From positions 1 to 57,431 of the forward strand of contig NZ_JAUYNT010000040.1 in assembly GCF_030698175.1 (NCBI RefSeq): 57,431 nucleotides of DNA, written 5' to 3'. This DNA comes from Pseudomonas sp. Lineage in GTDB: Bacteria > Pseudomonadota > Gammaproteobacteria > Pseudomonadales > Pseudomonadaceae. Positions within the stretch are counted from its first letter, which is position 1; the number at the start of each line of letters is the position of its first letter. Below are positions 22,464-31,533 of the stretch, in pieces. The translations under genes and the position numbers were made by a program. Below the pieces are notes generated by a model. That model saw nothing but the letters and a program-made list of their open reading frames with translations, was not told where the DNA came from and did no database searches.

Positions 22464-22619
22464 TGCATCGATACGGTGCGCGCCAGGGGCCCCTAGGGAT
22501 TTTGACTCCGCAAGGGTAATTCGAGCCCCGTTTTGGCACTAGTGGCTGGGCCTGCAAGTTAGTTAACAGGGTTAATCCGGTTAACCCCCGTGGTTCATTG
22601 TGGTTAACAGGTATTCCTC
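22464..22619. other. Candidate cos region
   Basis: 156 bp without a gene just before the small terminase gene. A perfect palindrome AGGGGCCCCT lies at 22485-22494. Three GTTAAC words (22561-22612) follow, in the place where lambda has terminase-binding R sites. Lambda-like terminases cut at cos beside the small-subunit gene, so position and symmetry fit, but the cut site cannot be read from sequence alone. Confidence 0.4.
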
Positions 22620-23213
22620 ATGGCGTTGATGACCAAAGCGGAGTACGCGGATCGGCGCGGCTGGTCACGCGCGTATGTGTCCAAGCTGGTGAAGCAGGAT
22701 CGGCTAGTGCTCACGGCCGATGGGAAAGTCGACGCTGATGCGAGCGACGCCAAACTGGCTGCCAGCGCCGACCCGAGCAAAGCAGGTGTGGTCGACAGGC
22801 ACCACCAGGAGCGCGTCGACAAAGGCGTGTATGCGCACATAGCTCCAGGTGCGGAGCCAAGCCCGGCACTGCCTTCGGTGGGCGCGGGAACTGAAGTGCC
22901 GCCGGACTACCAGAAAGCCCGAGCACGCCGCGAGTTCGCGCTCGCATTGCTGGCGGAGGACGAGCACCGAAAAAGCCGCGGTGGGTTGGTAGAGCGGGCC
23001 CTGGTTGATTCCGCCGCTTTCACTTCTGCGCGCGCACTACGTGACCTGCTGATGGGTATCCCGCCGAAGATCGCGGGCGAACTGGTCACCCTCACTGACC
23101 CCTGGGAAATTGAACGGCGCCTGACACAGGCGCTGCGCCGTGCCCTGGAAGACGCCGACCGGCTGCTGCAACTCGATGTCGAGATTGAGCACGGCGGCAA
23201 GGAGCCGAACTGA
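22620..23213 (+). CDS. Terminase small subunit
   Basis: A 197-residue protein with a winged-helix start (MTKAEYADRRGWSRAYVSKL) like lambda Nu1, an acidic middle and a helical C-terminal half for holding the large subunit. It recognises cos DNA for packaging. It precedes the large subunit by 3 bp. The start follows GGTATTCCTC, a weak ribosome-binding site. Confidence 0.8.
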   Translation: MALMTKAEYADRRGWSRAYVSKLVKQDRLVLTADGKVDADASDAKLAASADPSKAGVVDRHHQERVDKGVYAHIAPGAEPSPALPSVGAGTEVPPDYQKARARREFALALLAEDEHRKSRGGLVERALVDSAAFTSARALRDLLMGIPPKIAGELVTLTDPWEIERRLTQALRRALEDADRLLQLDVEIEHGGKEPN

Positions 23214-23216
23214 GCC

Positions 23217-25211
23217 ATGGAACAACAGTATGCTGATGGTGCCGCCGCGTACCTGGCGGCATACCGCCGAGGGCTGATGCCCGATCCTGAGCTGTGGATC
23301 GATGAGTGGGCCGACAAGTACCAGATGATCCCGGCCGACACCGGCGCAGCCGAGCCTGGCAAGTACCACACTGACCGCACGCCCTATGCCCGTGACGTGA
23401 TGCGCTGCTTATCACCGGTCCACCCAGCGAAGCGGGTGGTCACCATGATCGCCTCCCAGCTCATGAAGACGCAGGTGGCGTTGAACTGGATCGGCGGGTG
23501 CATCCACATGGCGCCGGCCAACATCCTGGTGCTGTTGCCCACCGAGAAGCTGAGCAAGCGCGTATCGGGCCGCATCGATAAAACGATAAAAGCAGTTCCG
23601 ATCCTGACCGAGCGAGTGGCCAAGTCCCGCTCCCGCGACGCACGGAATACGCTCGACACCAAAGAGTTCGAAGGCGGTGCCCTGTACTGCCTCACCGCCG
23701 CTTCAGCATCCAACCTGGCCGAGATGTCAGCCCGTTACATCCTCGGGGACGAGATCGACCGCTGGGAACTGGATGTCGACAACGACGGTGACCCTGTAAA
23801 GCAAGCCGAGGCCCGAGGCTCTACATTTGGCCGGCGTGCTAAGTTCTACTACTGCAGCTCCCCCACCCTGAAGGGTGTTTCGCGCATCTCGGACCTGTTC
23901 GAGCAGGGCGATCAGCGCTACTACTACGTGCCGTGCCCGCACTGCGGAACCATGCAGGTTCTGGAGTGGGAAGGTCTCAAGTACACCGACGACTACCGCA
24001 TGGTGCAGTACCAGTGCTGCGTGGCCGGTTGCGCTCTGATCGAAGAGCACCACAAGGCTAAGATGCTGGCCGCGGGGGAGTGGCGGGCGCATGCCACGGG
24101 CGATGGGGAGACAGTCAGCTTCACCCTGAGTGCGTTGTACGCGCCGGCCGGGTGGTTGAGCTGGACGGACATGGCCAAGGAGTTCGACGAGGCCAAGAAG
24201 CTGCAGGAGAAGGGCGACCCCGGCTCCATGCAGGTGTTCTACAACACCCGTCTTTCCAGGCTCTGGGACAGCGCCGAGGAAATTACCAAGGCAACCGAAC
24301 TGCGCAAACGTGCCGAGGCAGAAGGACACCGGCTCGGCCTGGTGCCAGCAGGTGCGCTGATCCTCACCGCTGCAGTAGATACCCAGCACAACCGTCTGGA
24401 GCTGTTGGTGATGGGTTGGGGGGAGGGCATGGAGCGCTGGACGGTGGACTTCCAGGTGATATCTGGGGATCCCGCTGACGAACGCACCTGGGCGCTGCTC
24501 GACGAGAAGCTCAAGGGGCGCTATCGCCACGTCAGCGGCGTCGATCTGTCCATCTGTGCTGTGTGTATCGACTCCGGCGGTCATCACACCGACGAGGTGT
24601 ATCAGTTCACCCGCCTGCGGCGCTGGCGGAATGTGCTGGCAGTGAAAGGGTCGAGTCGGCGCGGTCGCCCGGTGGTGGCTCAGCGGCCGTCTAAGGTCGA
24701 TGTTACGTCTCGGGGTCGGACGGAAAAACAAGGCGCCGAGCTGTGGATGATCGGCACCGACACCGCAAAAGACTGGATTTACAACCGCTACCACCTGGAA
24801 GAAGGCCCGGGGTCGCTGCATTTTTCGGCGGATCTTCCTGACGAGTTCTTCGACCAGTGTGTTGCGGAGCGCAAGGTAGTTCGCTTCGTGAAGGGCTTCA
24901 GGCGTATTGATTGGGTGAAGGCCAAGTCAGAGCGAAACGAAGGCCTCGATCTAATGGTTTACAACCTGGCCGCCGCCCAGTTCCTTGGACTGCATCGGTA
25001 CCACGAACCTCAGTGGAGCAACCTTCGCGCGGCAGTTGGCCAGGGCAGCCTGTTTGGCGAGCGTGTGGCGCCGGCACCCAGTGCGGCAGATGAAGAAGAG
25101 TCAGCAGCACAGCAGTCCCAAGCCGCACCCAAGCCAGCGGCTAAATCCGCTGCACCATCTCAGCCAACTGGCCGGCGTACCTCAAGTAGTGGGTATCTGA
25201 GCCGTCGATAG
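23217..25211 (+). CDS. Terminase large subunit, GpA family
   Basis: A 664-residue lambda gpA-type packaging ATPase and nuclease. The ATPase part includes AKRVVTMIASQLMKTQVALN and the Walker B-like YILGDEIDRW. A zinc-ribbon-like CPHCGTMQVLEWEG ... CCVAGC insert and the C-terminal nuclease (ILTAAVDTQHNRLELLVMGW, with ICAVCIDSGGHHTDEVY) follow. The C-terminus is a flexible Ala/Ser/Pro tail. Length matches the family. Confidence 0.93.
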   Translation: MEQQYADGAAAYLAAYRRGLMPDPELWIDEWADKYQMIPADTGAAEPGKYHTDRTPYARDVMRCLSPVHPAKRVVTMIASQLMKTQVALNWIGGCIHMAPANILVLLPTEKLSKRVSGRIDKTIKAVPILTERVAKSRSRDARNTLDTKEFEGGALYCLTAASASNLAEMSARYILGDEIDRWELDVDNDGDPVKQAEARGSTFGRRAKFYYCSSPTLKGVSRISDLFEQGDQRYYYVPCPHCGTMQVLEWEGLKYTDDYRMVQYQCCVAGCALIEEHHKAKMLAAGEWRAHATGDGETVSFTLSALYAPAGWLSWTDMAKEFDEAKKLQEKGDPGSMQVFYNTRLSRLWDSAEEITKATELRKRAEAEGHRLGLVPAGALILTAAVDTQHNRLELLVMGWGEGMERWTVDFQVISGDPADERTWALLDEKLKGRYRHVSGVDLSICAVCIDSGGHHTDEVYQFTRLRRWRNVLAVKGSSRRGRPVVAQRPSKVDVTSRGRTEKQGAELWMIGTDTAKDWIYNRYHLEEGPGSLHFSADLPDEFFDQCVAERKVVRFVKGFRRIDWVKAKSERNEGLDLMVYNLAAAQFLGLHRYHEPQWSNLRAAVGQGSLFGERVAPAPSAADEEESAAQQSQAAPKPAAKSAAPSQPTGRRTSSSGYLSRR

Positions 25212-25223
25212 ACCGAGGCCACC

Positions 25224-25448
25224 ATGAGCAGCGCACAGCAACGCCTGGACGATGTCCGAGCGTCGATCAAAGACATCCTCGAAAACGGGCAATCAGTTCG
25301 CAAGGGTGATCGGCAACTGGATCGCGCCCAGCTGGCCAGCCTGCGAATGCTCGAAGAGCAATACGTCAAACAGGCCGCTCAGGAAGTAGTGGCCGGCTCA
25401 GCGCGTCCGCGTATCAGCCGACTCTACAGCCGCGGCAAGGGGATCTGA
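25224..25448 (+). CDS. Head-tail joining protein gpW
   Basis: A 74-residue protein with the gpW pattern: QQRLDDVRASIKDILENGQS, then a basic C-terminus (ARPRISRLYSRGKGI). It sits at the portal vertex in lambda. Located between terminase and portal as in lambda, overlapping the portal start by 1 bp. Confidence 0.8.
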   Translation: MSSAQQRLDDVRASIKDILENGQSVRKGDRQLDRAQLASLRMLEEQYVKQAAQEVVAGSARPRISRLYSRGKGI

Positions 25449-26899
25449 TGGAACGTATCCGAATGACACCCAAGCGGATCAGGGCCAGTTACGAAGGCGC
25501 CGGTACCGGCCGTCGAGCTGCCAGTTGGGATGCTCCCGATGGCGCCATCAATGCTGTCGCCATCCCGGCGTTGCCCGCGCTGCGTAAGCGTTCACGCGCT
25601 GCCGTGCGCAACGATCCCTATGCCTTCAGTGCCATCGACAAGCGCGTCAGTAGCATCATCGGTACGGGTATCACGCCTCGCGCCATGATCACCGATCAGG
25701 TTGTCCGTACCGCCCTGCGCCTGCTCTGGGAGGATTGGACGGATGAGTCTGACGCGGATGGACTGACCGACTTCTACGGCCAGCAGGCGCTGATCGCTCG
25801 CATGGTGGAGGAGAGCGGCGAGTGCTTCGTGCGGCTCCGGTATCGCAAACGTGAAGATGGTTACGCTGTCCCGTTGCAGCTGCAACTGCTGGCCGCTGAA
25901 TACGTCCCGCTTGAAAAGAACTTCAAGACTCGTGGCGGCAACATCGTCCGTGCTGGAATCGAGTTCAACGGCATCGGCCAGCGCGTTGCCTACTGGATGT
26001 ACGCCGCCCACCCAGGCGACAGCGCGGCCAACAGCTATGCCTACAACACCCTGCACCGAATTGCGGCCAGCGAGGTGTTGCATATCTTCGAGCCGACCGA
26101 GGCGGGCCAGTTGCGCGGTGTTCCGCGTCTGGCGCCGGTGTTGCTGCGCCTCAAGTCCCTGGACAACTACGACGATGCAGTCCTGTTCCGGCAGGAGGTC
26201 TCCAACCTGTTCGCGGGCTTCATCATCAAACCGGCCAGTGATGGCCAGCCGGTTCTTGACCCGGTAACAGGTCAGGCCATCAAGGCCGACAGCGATGGGG
26301 CACCCCTGGTCGGGCTTGAGCCCGGCAGCATGCAGGAGCTGATGGAGGGCGAAGAGGTCAAGTTTTCCGATCCGCCCGACGCCGGCAATACCTATGTCGA
26401 CTTTATGCGGCAGCAACTTCAGGCCGCTGCAGCAGGTGTAGGTCTGCCCTATGAGCTGCTAACCGGCGACATGGGCGACATCAGTGACCGGGTGCTGCGC
26501 GTACTGCTCAACGACTTCCGCCGCCGCATCGAGCAGCTGCAGTTCGGCGTCTACGTGTTCCAGCTCTGCCGTCCGGTTCGGGCCGCCTGGCTCGATACCG
26601 CGGTGCTCTCGGGTGCCATCGCCCTGGTGGACTACACCGCCAAGCGCCGCGACTACCTGCGCACTCGCTGGGTGCCACATGGCTGGGCCTACATCCATCC
26701 GGTGCAGGACGTTGAAGGCAAGCTGAAAGAAATCAAAGGCGGGCTCAACAGCCGCAGTGAGCACGTACTGCGCACCGGCTATGACGCCGAGCAGGTTGAT
26801 GCCGAGAACGCCCAGGACAACGCCCGCGCCACCGAGCTCGGGCTCAACTACACAACCGACACCGTCGCCCCGGCGGTTGATAAAGAGGACTCCGCATGA
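25448..26899 (+). CDS. Portal protein, lambda gpB family
   Basis: A 483-residue portal protein. Family features include the N-terminal RNDPYAFSAIDKRVSSIIGT, the helical clip region and KSLDNYDDAVLFRQEVSNLF with AAAAGVGLPYELLTGDMGDI. It forms the dodecameric DNA channel of the head. It overlaps the protease gene by 4 bp, in lambda order. Confidence 0.92.
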   Translation: MERIRMTPKRIRASYEGAGTGRRAASWDAPDGAINAVAIPALPALRKRSRAAVRNDPYAFSAIDKRVSSIIGTGITPRAMITDQVVRTALRLLWEDWTDESDADGLTDFYGQQALIARMVEESGECFVRLRYRKREDGYAVPLQLQLLAAEYVPLEKNFKTRGGNIVRAGIEFNGIGQRVAYWMYAAHPGDSAANSYAYNTLHRIAASEVLHIFEPTEAGQLRGVPRLAPVLLRLKSLDNYDDAVLFRQEVSNLFAGFIIKPASDGQPVLDPVTGQAIKADSDGAPLVGLEPGSMQELMEGEEVKFSDPPDAGNTYVDFMRQQLQAAAAGVGLPYELLTGDMGDISDRVLRVLLNDFRRRIEQLQFGVYVFQLCRPVRAAWLDTAVLSGAIALVDYTAKRRDYLRTRWVPHGWAYIHPVQDVEGKLKEIKGGLNSRSEHVLRTGYDAEQVDAENAQDNARATELGLNYTTDTVAPAVDKEDSA

Positions 26900-28092
26900 A
26901 CCTCAAACACAACTTCCGCCTCGCCCTGGCCGTTGCCATGGCTGGGCTTGGGGTTTGCACCCTGGCTCAGCCTCGCATCATGAACAAGGCCGGCGCCCCC
27001 GACCTGCAGAATGAACACTGGTACAGCATCCGCGCGGTCGGCGAGGCTGAGCAAAAGACCATTGAGGTCTACATCTACGGCGAGATTGGCTACTGGGGGA
27101 TCACCTCCGGCGATTTTATCCGCGACCTCAAATCCAAGGATGACGGCGTCTCACCAGTGACGGTGTTCTTCGACACCATCGGCGGTGACCTCTTTGACGG
27201 CATCGCCATTCACAACGCGCTTCAGGCGCTGGGTAAGCGGGCGACCTCGCGCATCGTTGGCGCCTGTTTCAGCTCAGGCAGCGTGGCGGCCTGTGGCGCC
27301 CATCGGGTGGAAATGGCCGACAACGCCCTGTTCATGATTCACAACCCCTGGACGTTCATGGCCGGCGGCAGCGACGAGCTGCGCAAGATGGCAGACATGA
27401 TGGACAAGGCGCTGGAGGGCATTGTCGCCAGCTACCAGCGCCGGCCGCTGACCATTGATGAGGCTGAACTGCGGCGCCTGATCGATGCTGAAACCTGGCT
27501 AACGCCCAGCGAGGCCAAAGAGCTTGGCTTCGTGGACGAGGTGCTGGCCGGCAGCCTGCCGCAGGTCAGCAACTGCGCCCACGGCAAGATCCTAAACCGC
27601 TATCGCAACACCCCCCAGGCCGCCCGTGACTTGCTGGCTAGCTCGTCGCCGGATACAGATACGGTGCTGCCTGAACCTGAACCTGAACCTGAACCCGAGC
27701 CGACGGTAGATCCAGCGGCCCTAGCCGCCCAGCTCACTGCCGATTGCCAGGCTGCCGGCCTGGGCAATGTCACTGCCGCGCTGATCAAGGCCAGCGGCCT
27801 GCAAAGCCAGGCTGCCGTCACCGCCCACCTGGTGCGCGCCAAGGCGGTGCGCGATGTCTGCGTGCTGGCCAAGTTGCCGGGCGATGCTGAGCAACTGATT
27901 ACCGATGGCCTGGATGCCGATGCCGCGCGCCTGAAGCTGTTCGACAAGGTCGTCACCAACAGCAGCAAAGTCGAGCTCAACAACAAACCCCCGCTGGATG
28001 ACCACCTCCCGGTGATTGCCAGCAAAGCCGCAGACCCTGGCGCCATCTATGCCAGCCGCAAACCTAACGCCTCGAAAGGAGCGCATAAATGA
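26896..28092 (+). CDS. Head maturation protease with scaffold-like C-terminus
   Basis: A 398-residue protein. Residues 55-230 form a ClpP-like S14 peptidase: FFDTIGGDLFDGIAIHNAL, nucleophile region GACFSSGSVAACGA and His in NALFMIHNPWTF. A Glu-Pro repeat (codons 256-265 region) links it to a helical C-terminus like a scaffold (lambda C/Nu3 type). The N-terminus has a hydrophobic stretch (LALAVAMAGLGVCTLA) that looks like a signal peptide; in a capsid protease it is more likely a targeting helix. No separate internal start for the scaffold was fixed. Confidence 0.87.
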   Translation: MNLKHNFRLALAVAMAGLGVCTLAQPRIMNKAGAPDLQNEHWYSIRAVGEAEQKTIEVYIYGEIGYWGITSGDFIRDLKSKDDGVSPVTVFFDTIGGDLFDGIAIHNALQALGKRATSRIVGACFSSGSVAACGAHRVEMADNALFMIHNPWTFMAGGSDELRKMADMMDKALEGIVASYQRRPLTIDEAELRRLIDAETWLTPSEAKELGFVDEVLAGSLPQVSNCAHGKILNRYRNTPQAARDLLASSSPDTDTVLPEPEPEPEPEPTVDPAALAAQLTADCQAAGLGNVTAALIKASGLQSQAAVTAHLVRAKAVRDVCVLAKLPGDAEQLITDGLDADAARLKLFDKVVTNSSKVELNNKPPLDDHLPVIASKAADPGAIYASRKPNASKGAHK

Positions 28093-28721
28093 TCAAGATT
28101 GAAGGCGTACATGCCGGTGAGTTCCTCCTTTCGGAGGCCAACGGTACACGCAGCCGCGAAGAAGTTGTCATCAGCGCCGGCAGCGGCAAAGTCGCAGCCG
28201 GCACGCTGATCGCCAAGATCACCAGCGCCAACGCCGCCGTGCCAACCGCCAAAGCTGGCAACGTGGGTAACGGTGTCCTGGGTTCTTTCACCGTTGGCAG
28301 CCCAGCCATTACCGGCGCCTATGCGGTGACCATCACCGAGGCTGCTGCCAACGGCGGCAAGTTTGCGCTGGCTAACCCTGAGGGCTATGAAGTTGGCACC
28401 GGCACCGTGGGTGTTGCGTTCACAGGTGGCGGTCTGACCTTCACCCTGGCGGACGGCACTGCCGACTTCGCAGTCAATGATGGCTTCACCATTGCCGTAA
28501 ATGCCAACCTCGGCGAGTGGGCCCCTTACGATGATGACGGTGTCAACGATGGCCGCCGCGCCGCCGCCGGCATTCTGTTCGCCCCGGTAGACGCCACCAC
28601 CAATGACATTCGTGCGGTGGCTGTACTGCGTGATGCCGAAGTCATTGAGCGGCTTTTGACCGGGCTTGATGCTGCTGGCCGGGCAGACCTATTTGCTCTG
28701 GGTATCGTCGTTCGTCCGTAA
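28089..28721 (+). CDS. Head decoration protein, gpD-like
   Basis: A 210-residue beta-rich protein. The N- and C-terminal parts (VHAGEFLLSEANGTRSREEV, YDDDGVNDGRRAAAGILFAP) match head decoration proteins of the lambda gpD type. The central Gly/Ala-rich insert of about 90 residues makes it nearly twice the length of lambda gpD (110). It caps the capsid three-fold sites. Overlaps the protease by 4 bp. Confidence 0.8.
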   Translation: MIKIEGVHAGEFLLSEANGTRSREEVVISAGSGKVAAGTLIAKITSANAAVPTAKAGNVGNGVLGSFTVGSPAITGAYAVTITEAAANGGKFALANPEGYEVGTGTVGVAFTGGGLTFTLADGTADFAVNDGFTIAVNANLGEWAPYDDDGVNDGRRAAAGILFAPVDATTNDIRAVAVLRDAEVIERLLTGLDAAGRADLFALGIVVRP

Positions 28722-28750
28722 CGTCACCGTCCGTTAACCCCCTACACCCC

Positions 28751-28780
28751 AAACCTCGCGCTTGCGGGGTTTGTCATTTT
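28751..28780 (+). terminator. Terminator between decoration and capsid genes
   Basis: AAACCTCGC-GCTT-GCGGGGTTT hairpin (one G-T pair), then TCATTTTT. It may raise the relative amount of upstream transcripts or be read through. Confidence 0.55.
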
Positions 28781-28792
28781 TAGGAGCCCACC

Positions 28793-29779
28793 ATGGCCGA
28801 GATTTCCATTTTTGAAGACGACGCGTTTAGCGTCACCTCGCTGCTCGCCACCATCAACGAAGAACATCAGATCCCTGGGCAGATCGCCGCCTCGGGGCTG
28901 TTCACTGAAGAGGGCAGCCCTACTGTCACCCAGCAGATCGAAAAGGATGGCGACGTTCTTGAACTGGTAGCGGCAGCCCCGCGTGGCGCACCAGGCCAAG
29001 TGGTCATCGGCAGCAAACGTCAACTGATCCCCTTCAATTGCGTTCACCTGCCGCAAACCTTCAGCATTCTGGCCGACGAGATTCAGGGTATTCGTGCCTT
29101 CGGCAATCGCTCTGAGTTGCAGGGTGTGCAGGATGTCGTCAATGCGCGCCTGAACAAAACCCGGCTGCAGCTTGACCTTACCCACGAATATCAACGCATC
29201 GGTGCGATCAAAGGTCAGGTTCTCGACAAAGATGGCAGCATTTTGGTCGATCTTTTCCACCAGTTTGGCATTAAGCAGCAGAAGCTGAAGATGGACTTTG
29301 GTTCTGTGGATGTAAGTGTTCGTGCCGGCGAGGCACTGGATATGCAGGAGGATGCGCTGGGTAATGCCACAGGTACCGGTGCGATTGCCTGGTGTGGTAA
29401 GAACTTTTGGGCTGCTCTGATCTCGGATGATTCTGTTAAAGAGACCTACGTTGCAACTGAGGCGGCAGCCTCGCTGCGCGGTGATCGCCGGCAGGGTTTT
29501 GAATTCGCTGGCGTACTCTGGATTCGCTATCGCGGCAAGCTCGCGGGTGTGCCGTTCGTTGGTGATGATGACGCCTATTTGGTGCCGGAGGGTGTGCCGG
29601 GTCTGTTCAAAACCGTGTTTGCTCCGGCCAATTACATGGAAACAGTCAACACTTTGGGCGTGCCTTATTACGGCAAGCTGGAGCGTATGCCGTTCGATAA
29701 GGGTGTCGCTGGCGAGGCGCAGTCGAATCCGTTGCACATGGGCAGTCGCCCGCGCGGCAACATCAAGCTGACCCGTTAA
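28793..29779 (+). CDS. Major capsid protein, gpE family
   Basis: A 328-residue capsid protein of the lambda gpE type (AEISIFEDDAFSVTSLLATI at the start; GSKRQLIPFNCVHLPQTFSI; C-terminal PLHMGSRPRGNIKLTR). It has the HK97 fold in this family. Start has GGAG upstream. In lambda order after gpD. Confidence 0.92.
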   Translation: MAEISIFEDDAFSVTSLLATINEEHQIPGQIAASGLFTEEGSPTVTQQIEKDGDVLELVAAAPRGAPGQVVIGSKRQLIPFNCVHLPQTFSILADEIQGIRAFGNRSELQGVQDVVNARLNKTRLQLDLTHEYQRIGAIKGQVLDKDGSILVDLFHQFGIKQQKLKMDFGSVDVSVRAGEALDMQEDALGNATGTGAIAWCGKNFWAALISDDSVKETYVATEAAASLRGDRRQGFEFAGVLWIRYRGKLAGVPFVGDDDAYLVPEGVPGLFKTVFAPANYMETVNTLGVPYYGKLERMPFDKGVAGEAQSNPLHMGSRPRGNIKLTR

Positions 29780-29781
29780 CC

Positions 29782-30099
29782 ATGGCTGGCTTCGGCAAGG
29801 CCTTGGCCAGCATGGACGCCGCAATCATGGCCAGCCTTAACGATGGCTGCGGTGACTATCGAGACGCCAGCGGTCGCGTGGCGCTCGGTATTGAGCTGAT
29901 CATCGATCGTAACCTGCAGCATGCCGGGCCTGATGGCGTTTTCCTCTCCACGGCGGTCGGCATTACTTGCCGCAATGCGGAGGTCGGCGCTGTTAGCCGC
30001 GGCGGCTTGTTCGTGATTGGCAGTGATCGATTTGTAGTCGAAACGATCATCGCAGATGACGGCCACATGCTCACCGCCGCCTGCATGGAGTCGCCATGA
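29782..30099 (+). CDS. Head-tail joining protein, gpFII-like
   Basis: A 105-residue protein (MAGFGKALASMDAAIMASLN) with the beta-sandwich pattern of gpFII-type connectors. Located directly after the capsid gene as in lambda. It seals the head and accepts the tail. Overlaps the next gene by 4 bp. Confidence 0.65.
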   Translation: MAGFGKALASMDAAIMASLNDGCGDYRDASGRVALGIELIIDRNLQHAGPDGVFLSTAVGITCRNAEVGAVSRGGLFVIGSDRFVVETIIADDGHMLTAACMESP

Positions 30100-30554
30100 A
30101 CCCGCTAACAGCTGCGCGCCTCGCGCTAATCGCCCGGCTCGAAACCATCAGTTCTGCCAGCGGCTACATCACCAGCGCGGGCACCAATGTGCGTACCGGC
30201 TGGCTGAATGAGTTGCTGAAAGAGCAGGGCGTTGGCTTCCCGCTGATCGTCGTGCAACAGGCTAAGCCGTCACAGGCTGCCATTTCTGATGGCCATTCGG
30301 TACTTGTGCCGCTGGGCTTCAGCGTTGTCGGCGCCGTACAAGCGGGCATCGACTACGAGGCCGCGCTTGAAGATTTAACCCTCGACCTAATCCGCTGCCT
30401 AACGCCCTCGCCGGGTGTGCCGGTGGCGTGGCGCTCGCCAGAAATGCGCGACCTGCGCATTAAGCCGCCGGAATTTTACCCGCCCGGTGACGGCGTTTCA
30501 GCCGCCACGGTGCTGTTCCCGGTCGAGTTGTCCGTAGTTATCGCCGGAGCCTAA
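30096..30554 (+). CDS. Tail terminator, gpU-like
   Basis: A 152-residue protein (LTAARLALIARLETISSASG) with the size and order of the lambda tail-end protein gpU. It should cap the tail and join it to the head. The assignment relies mainly on gene order. Confidence 0.6.
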   Translation: MNPLTAARLALIARLETISSASGYITSAGTNVRTGWLNELLKEQGVGFPLIVVQQAKPSQAAISDGHSVLVPLGFSVVGAVQAGIDYEAALEDLTLDLIRCLTPSPGVPVAWRSPEMRDLRIKPPEFYPPGDGVSAATVLFPVELSVVIAGA

Positions 30555-30557
30555 CCC

Positions 30558-30743
30558 ATGAGCAACAAAACCACGGTGCCTGCCCAGCAGGCCGCCGCGA
30601 TCAGCGTTGTGCTGCTGAAACCCCATACACACGCCGGCCAAGACTACGCCGCTGGCGAATCAATCCAAGTAACCGCCGAAACCCAAGCCTGGCTGCAAGC
30701 CACCGGTGTAGTCGGCACTCAAGAGGATCAACACCATGGCTGA
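30558..30743 (+). CDS. Small phage protein, 61 aa (DUF7210-like)
   Basis: A small protein with the pattern LLKPHTHAGQDYAAGESIQV and ETQAWLQATGV, common beside tail-tube genes in Pseudomonas phages. Role unknown. It overlaps the tail tube gene by 8 bp. Confidence 0.65.
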   Translation: MSNKTTVPAQQAAAISVVLLKPHTHAGQDYAAGESIQVTAETQAWLQATGVVGTQEDQHHG

Positions 30744-31482
30744 TACACGCGGCGCGTTTCTGGGTGCAGGCAAGCTCTCACTCAAGGATTTGCAAAACCC
30801 CAAGGGCCACATCTTCCTCGGCAACGCCTCTGGCCTGAGCTATGAGGCCAGCACCGACACCATTGAAGATGCCGACCACACCACGCCGGGTGGCGGCACC
30901 GATGCGTCGGTACAGCGGATAAAGTCGCTGGACATCAAGTACAACGCCCGCCACTTCAACATCGCCAACATGACCCGCGCGGTCTATGGCGCCAATACCG
31001 ATGTTGCTGCCGGCACCGTGACCTCTGAAGTCCATAAGGGCTACAAGGGGGCGCTGATTCGCCTCAGTCGTCCGACTGGTGGCGCTGGCCTGGTGGTTGT
31101 TAAAACCACCGGTGGCAGCCCGATTACTTACGTTGAAGGCGTCGACTACCTGGTTAGCCCGGCCGGCATCACCATCATGGAAACGGGCAGCGTGGTTGAT
31201 GCTGCTGATCTGGATATTTCCTACGGTTACCCAAAGCACGCCAACATTCAGGCGCTGGTCAACTCGGGCAAGCGCTACTCGCTGCTGTTTGAAGGCTTGA
31301 ACGAAGCGCGCTCCGGCAAGCCAGTGATCATCGAAGTGTTCAAGGTCAACCACTCGCCCGCCAGCCTGTCGGTGATCGCGGACGCCTTCAACGGCATGGA
31401 CTTCACCGCCAAGGCCGAAAAAGACTCAACCCGCATCGGCGGTGGCCTGTCGCAGTACATGGAAATTATCGACGTCGAATAA
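30736..31482 (+). CDS. Major tail tube protein
   Basis: A 248-residue tube protein: the start ADTRGAFLGAGKLSLKDLQN, then a beta-rich body and a C-terminal SVIADAFNGMDFTAKAEKD. It corresponds to lambda gpV in position. It is followed by a strong hairpin, in keeping with high expression. Confidence 0.85.
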   Translation: MADTRGAFLGAGKLSLKDLQNPKGHIFLGNASGLSYEASTDTIEDADHTTPGGGTDASVQRIKSLDIKYNARHFNIANMTRAVYGANTDVAAGTVTSEVHKGYKGALIRLSRPTGGAGLVVVKTTGGSPITYVEGVDYLVSPAGITIMETGSVVDAADLDISYGYPKHANIQALVNSGKRYSLLFEGLNEARSGKPVIIEVFKVNHSPASLSVIADAFNGMDFTAKAEKDSTRIGGGLSQYMEIIDVE

Positions 31483-31490
31483 GCCGCAGA

Positions 31491-31526
31491 GCACCAGAAC
31501 CCCGGCAGTGCGCGGGGTTCTGGTGC
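31491..31526. terminator. Hairpin between the tail tube gene and a reverse gene
   Basis: 14-bp perfect arms, GCACCAGAACCCCG and its complement, with an 8-nt loop. It lies between convergent genes and could stop transcription from both. T tracts are short. Confidence 0.55.
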
Positions 31527-31533
31527 CTGTGAG

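Noticed and set aside
23727..24821. Long minus-strand frame opposite the large terminase
   Set aside because: Shadow of a well-supported gene with no recognisable protein features.
27660..27710. Glu-Pro codon repeat in the protease gene as a possible variable or CRISPR-like repeat
   Set aside because: A short hexanucleotide-type repeat coding for a protein linker, with no spacers and no match elsewhere in the window.
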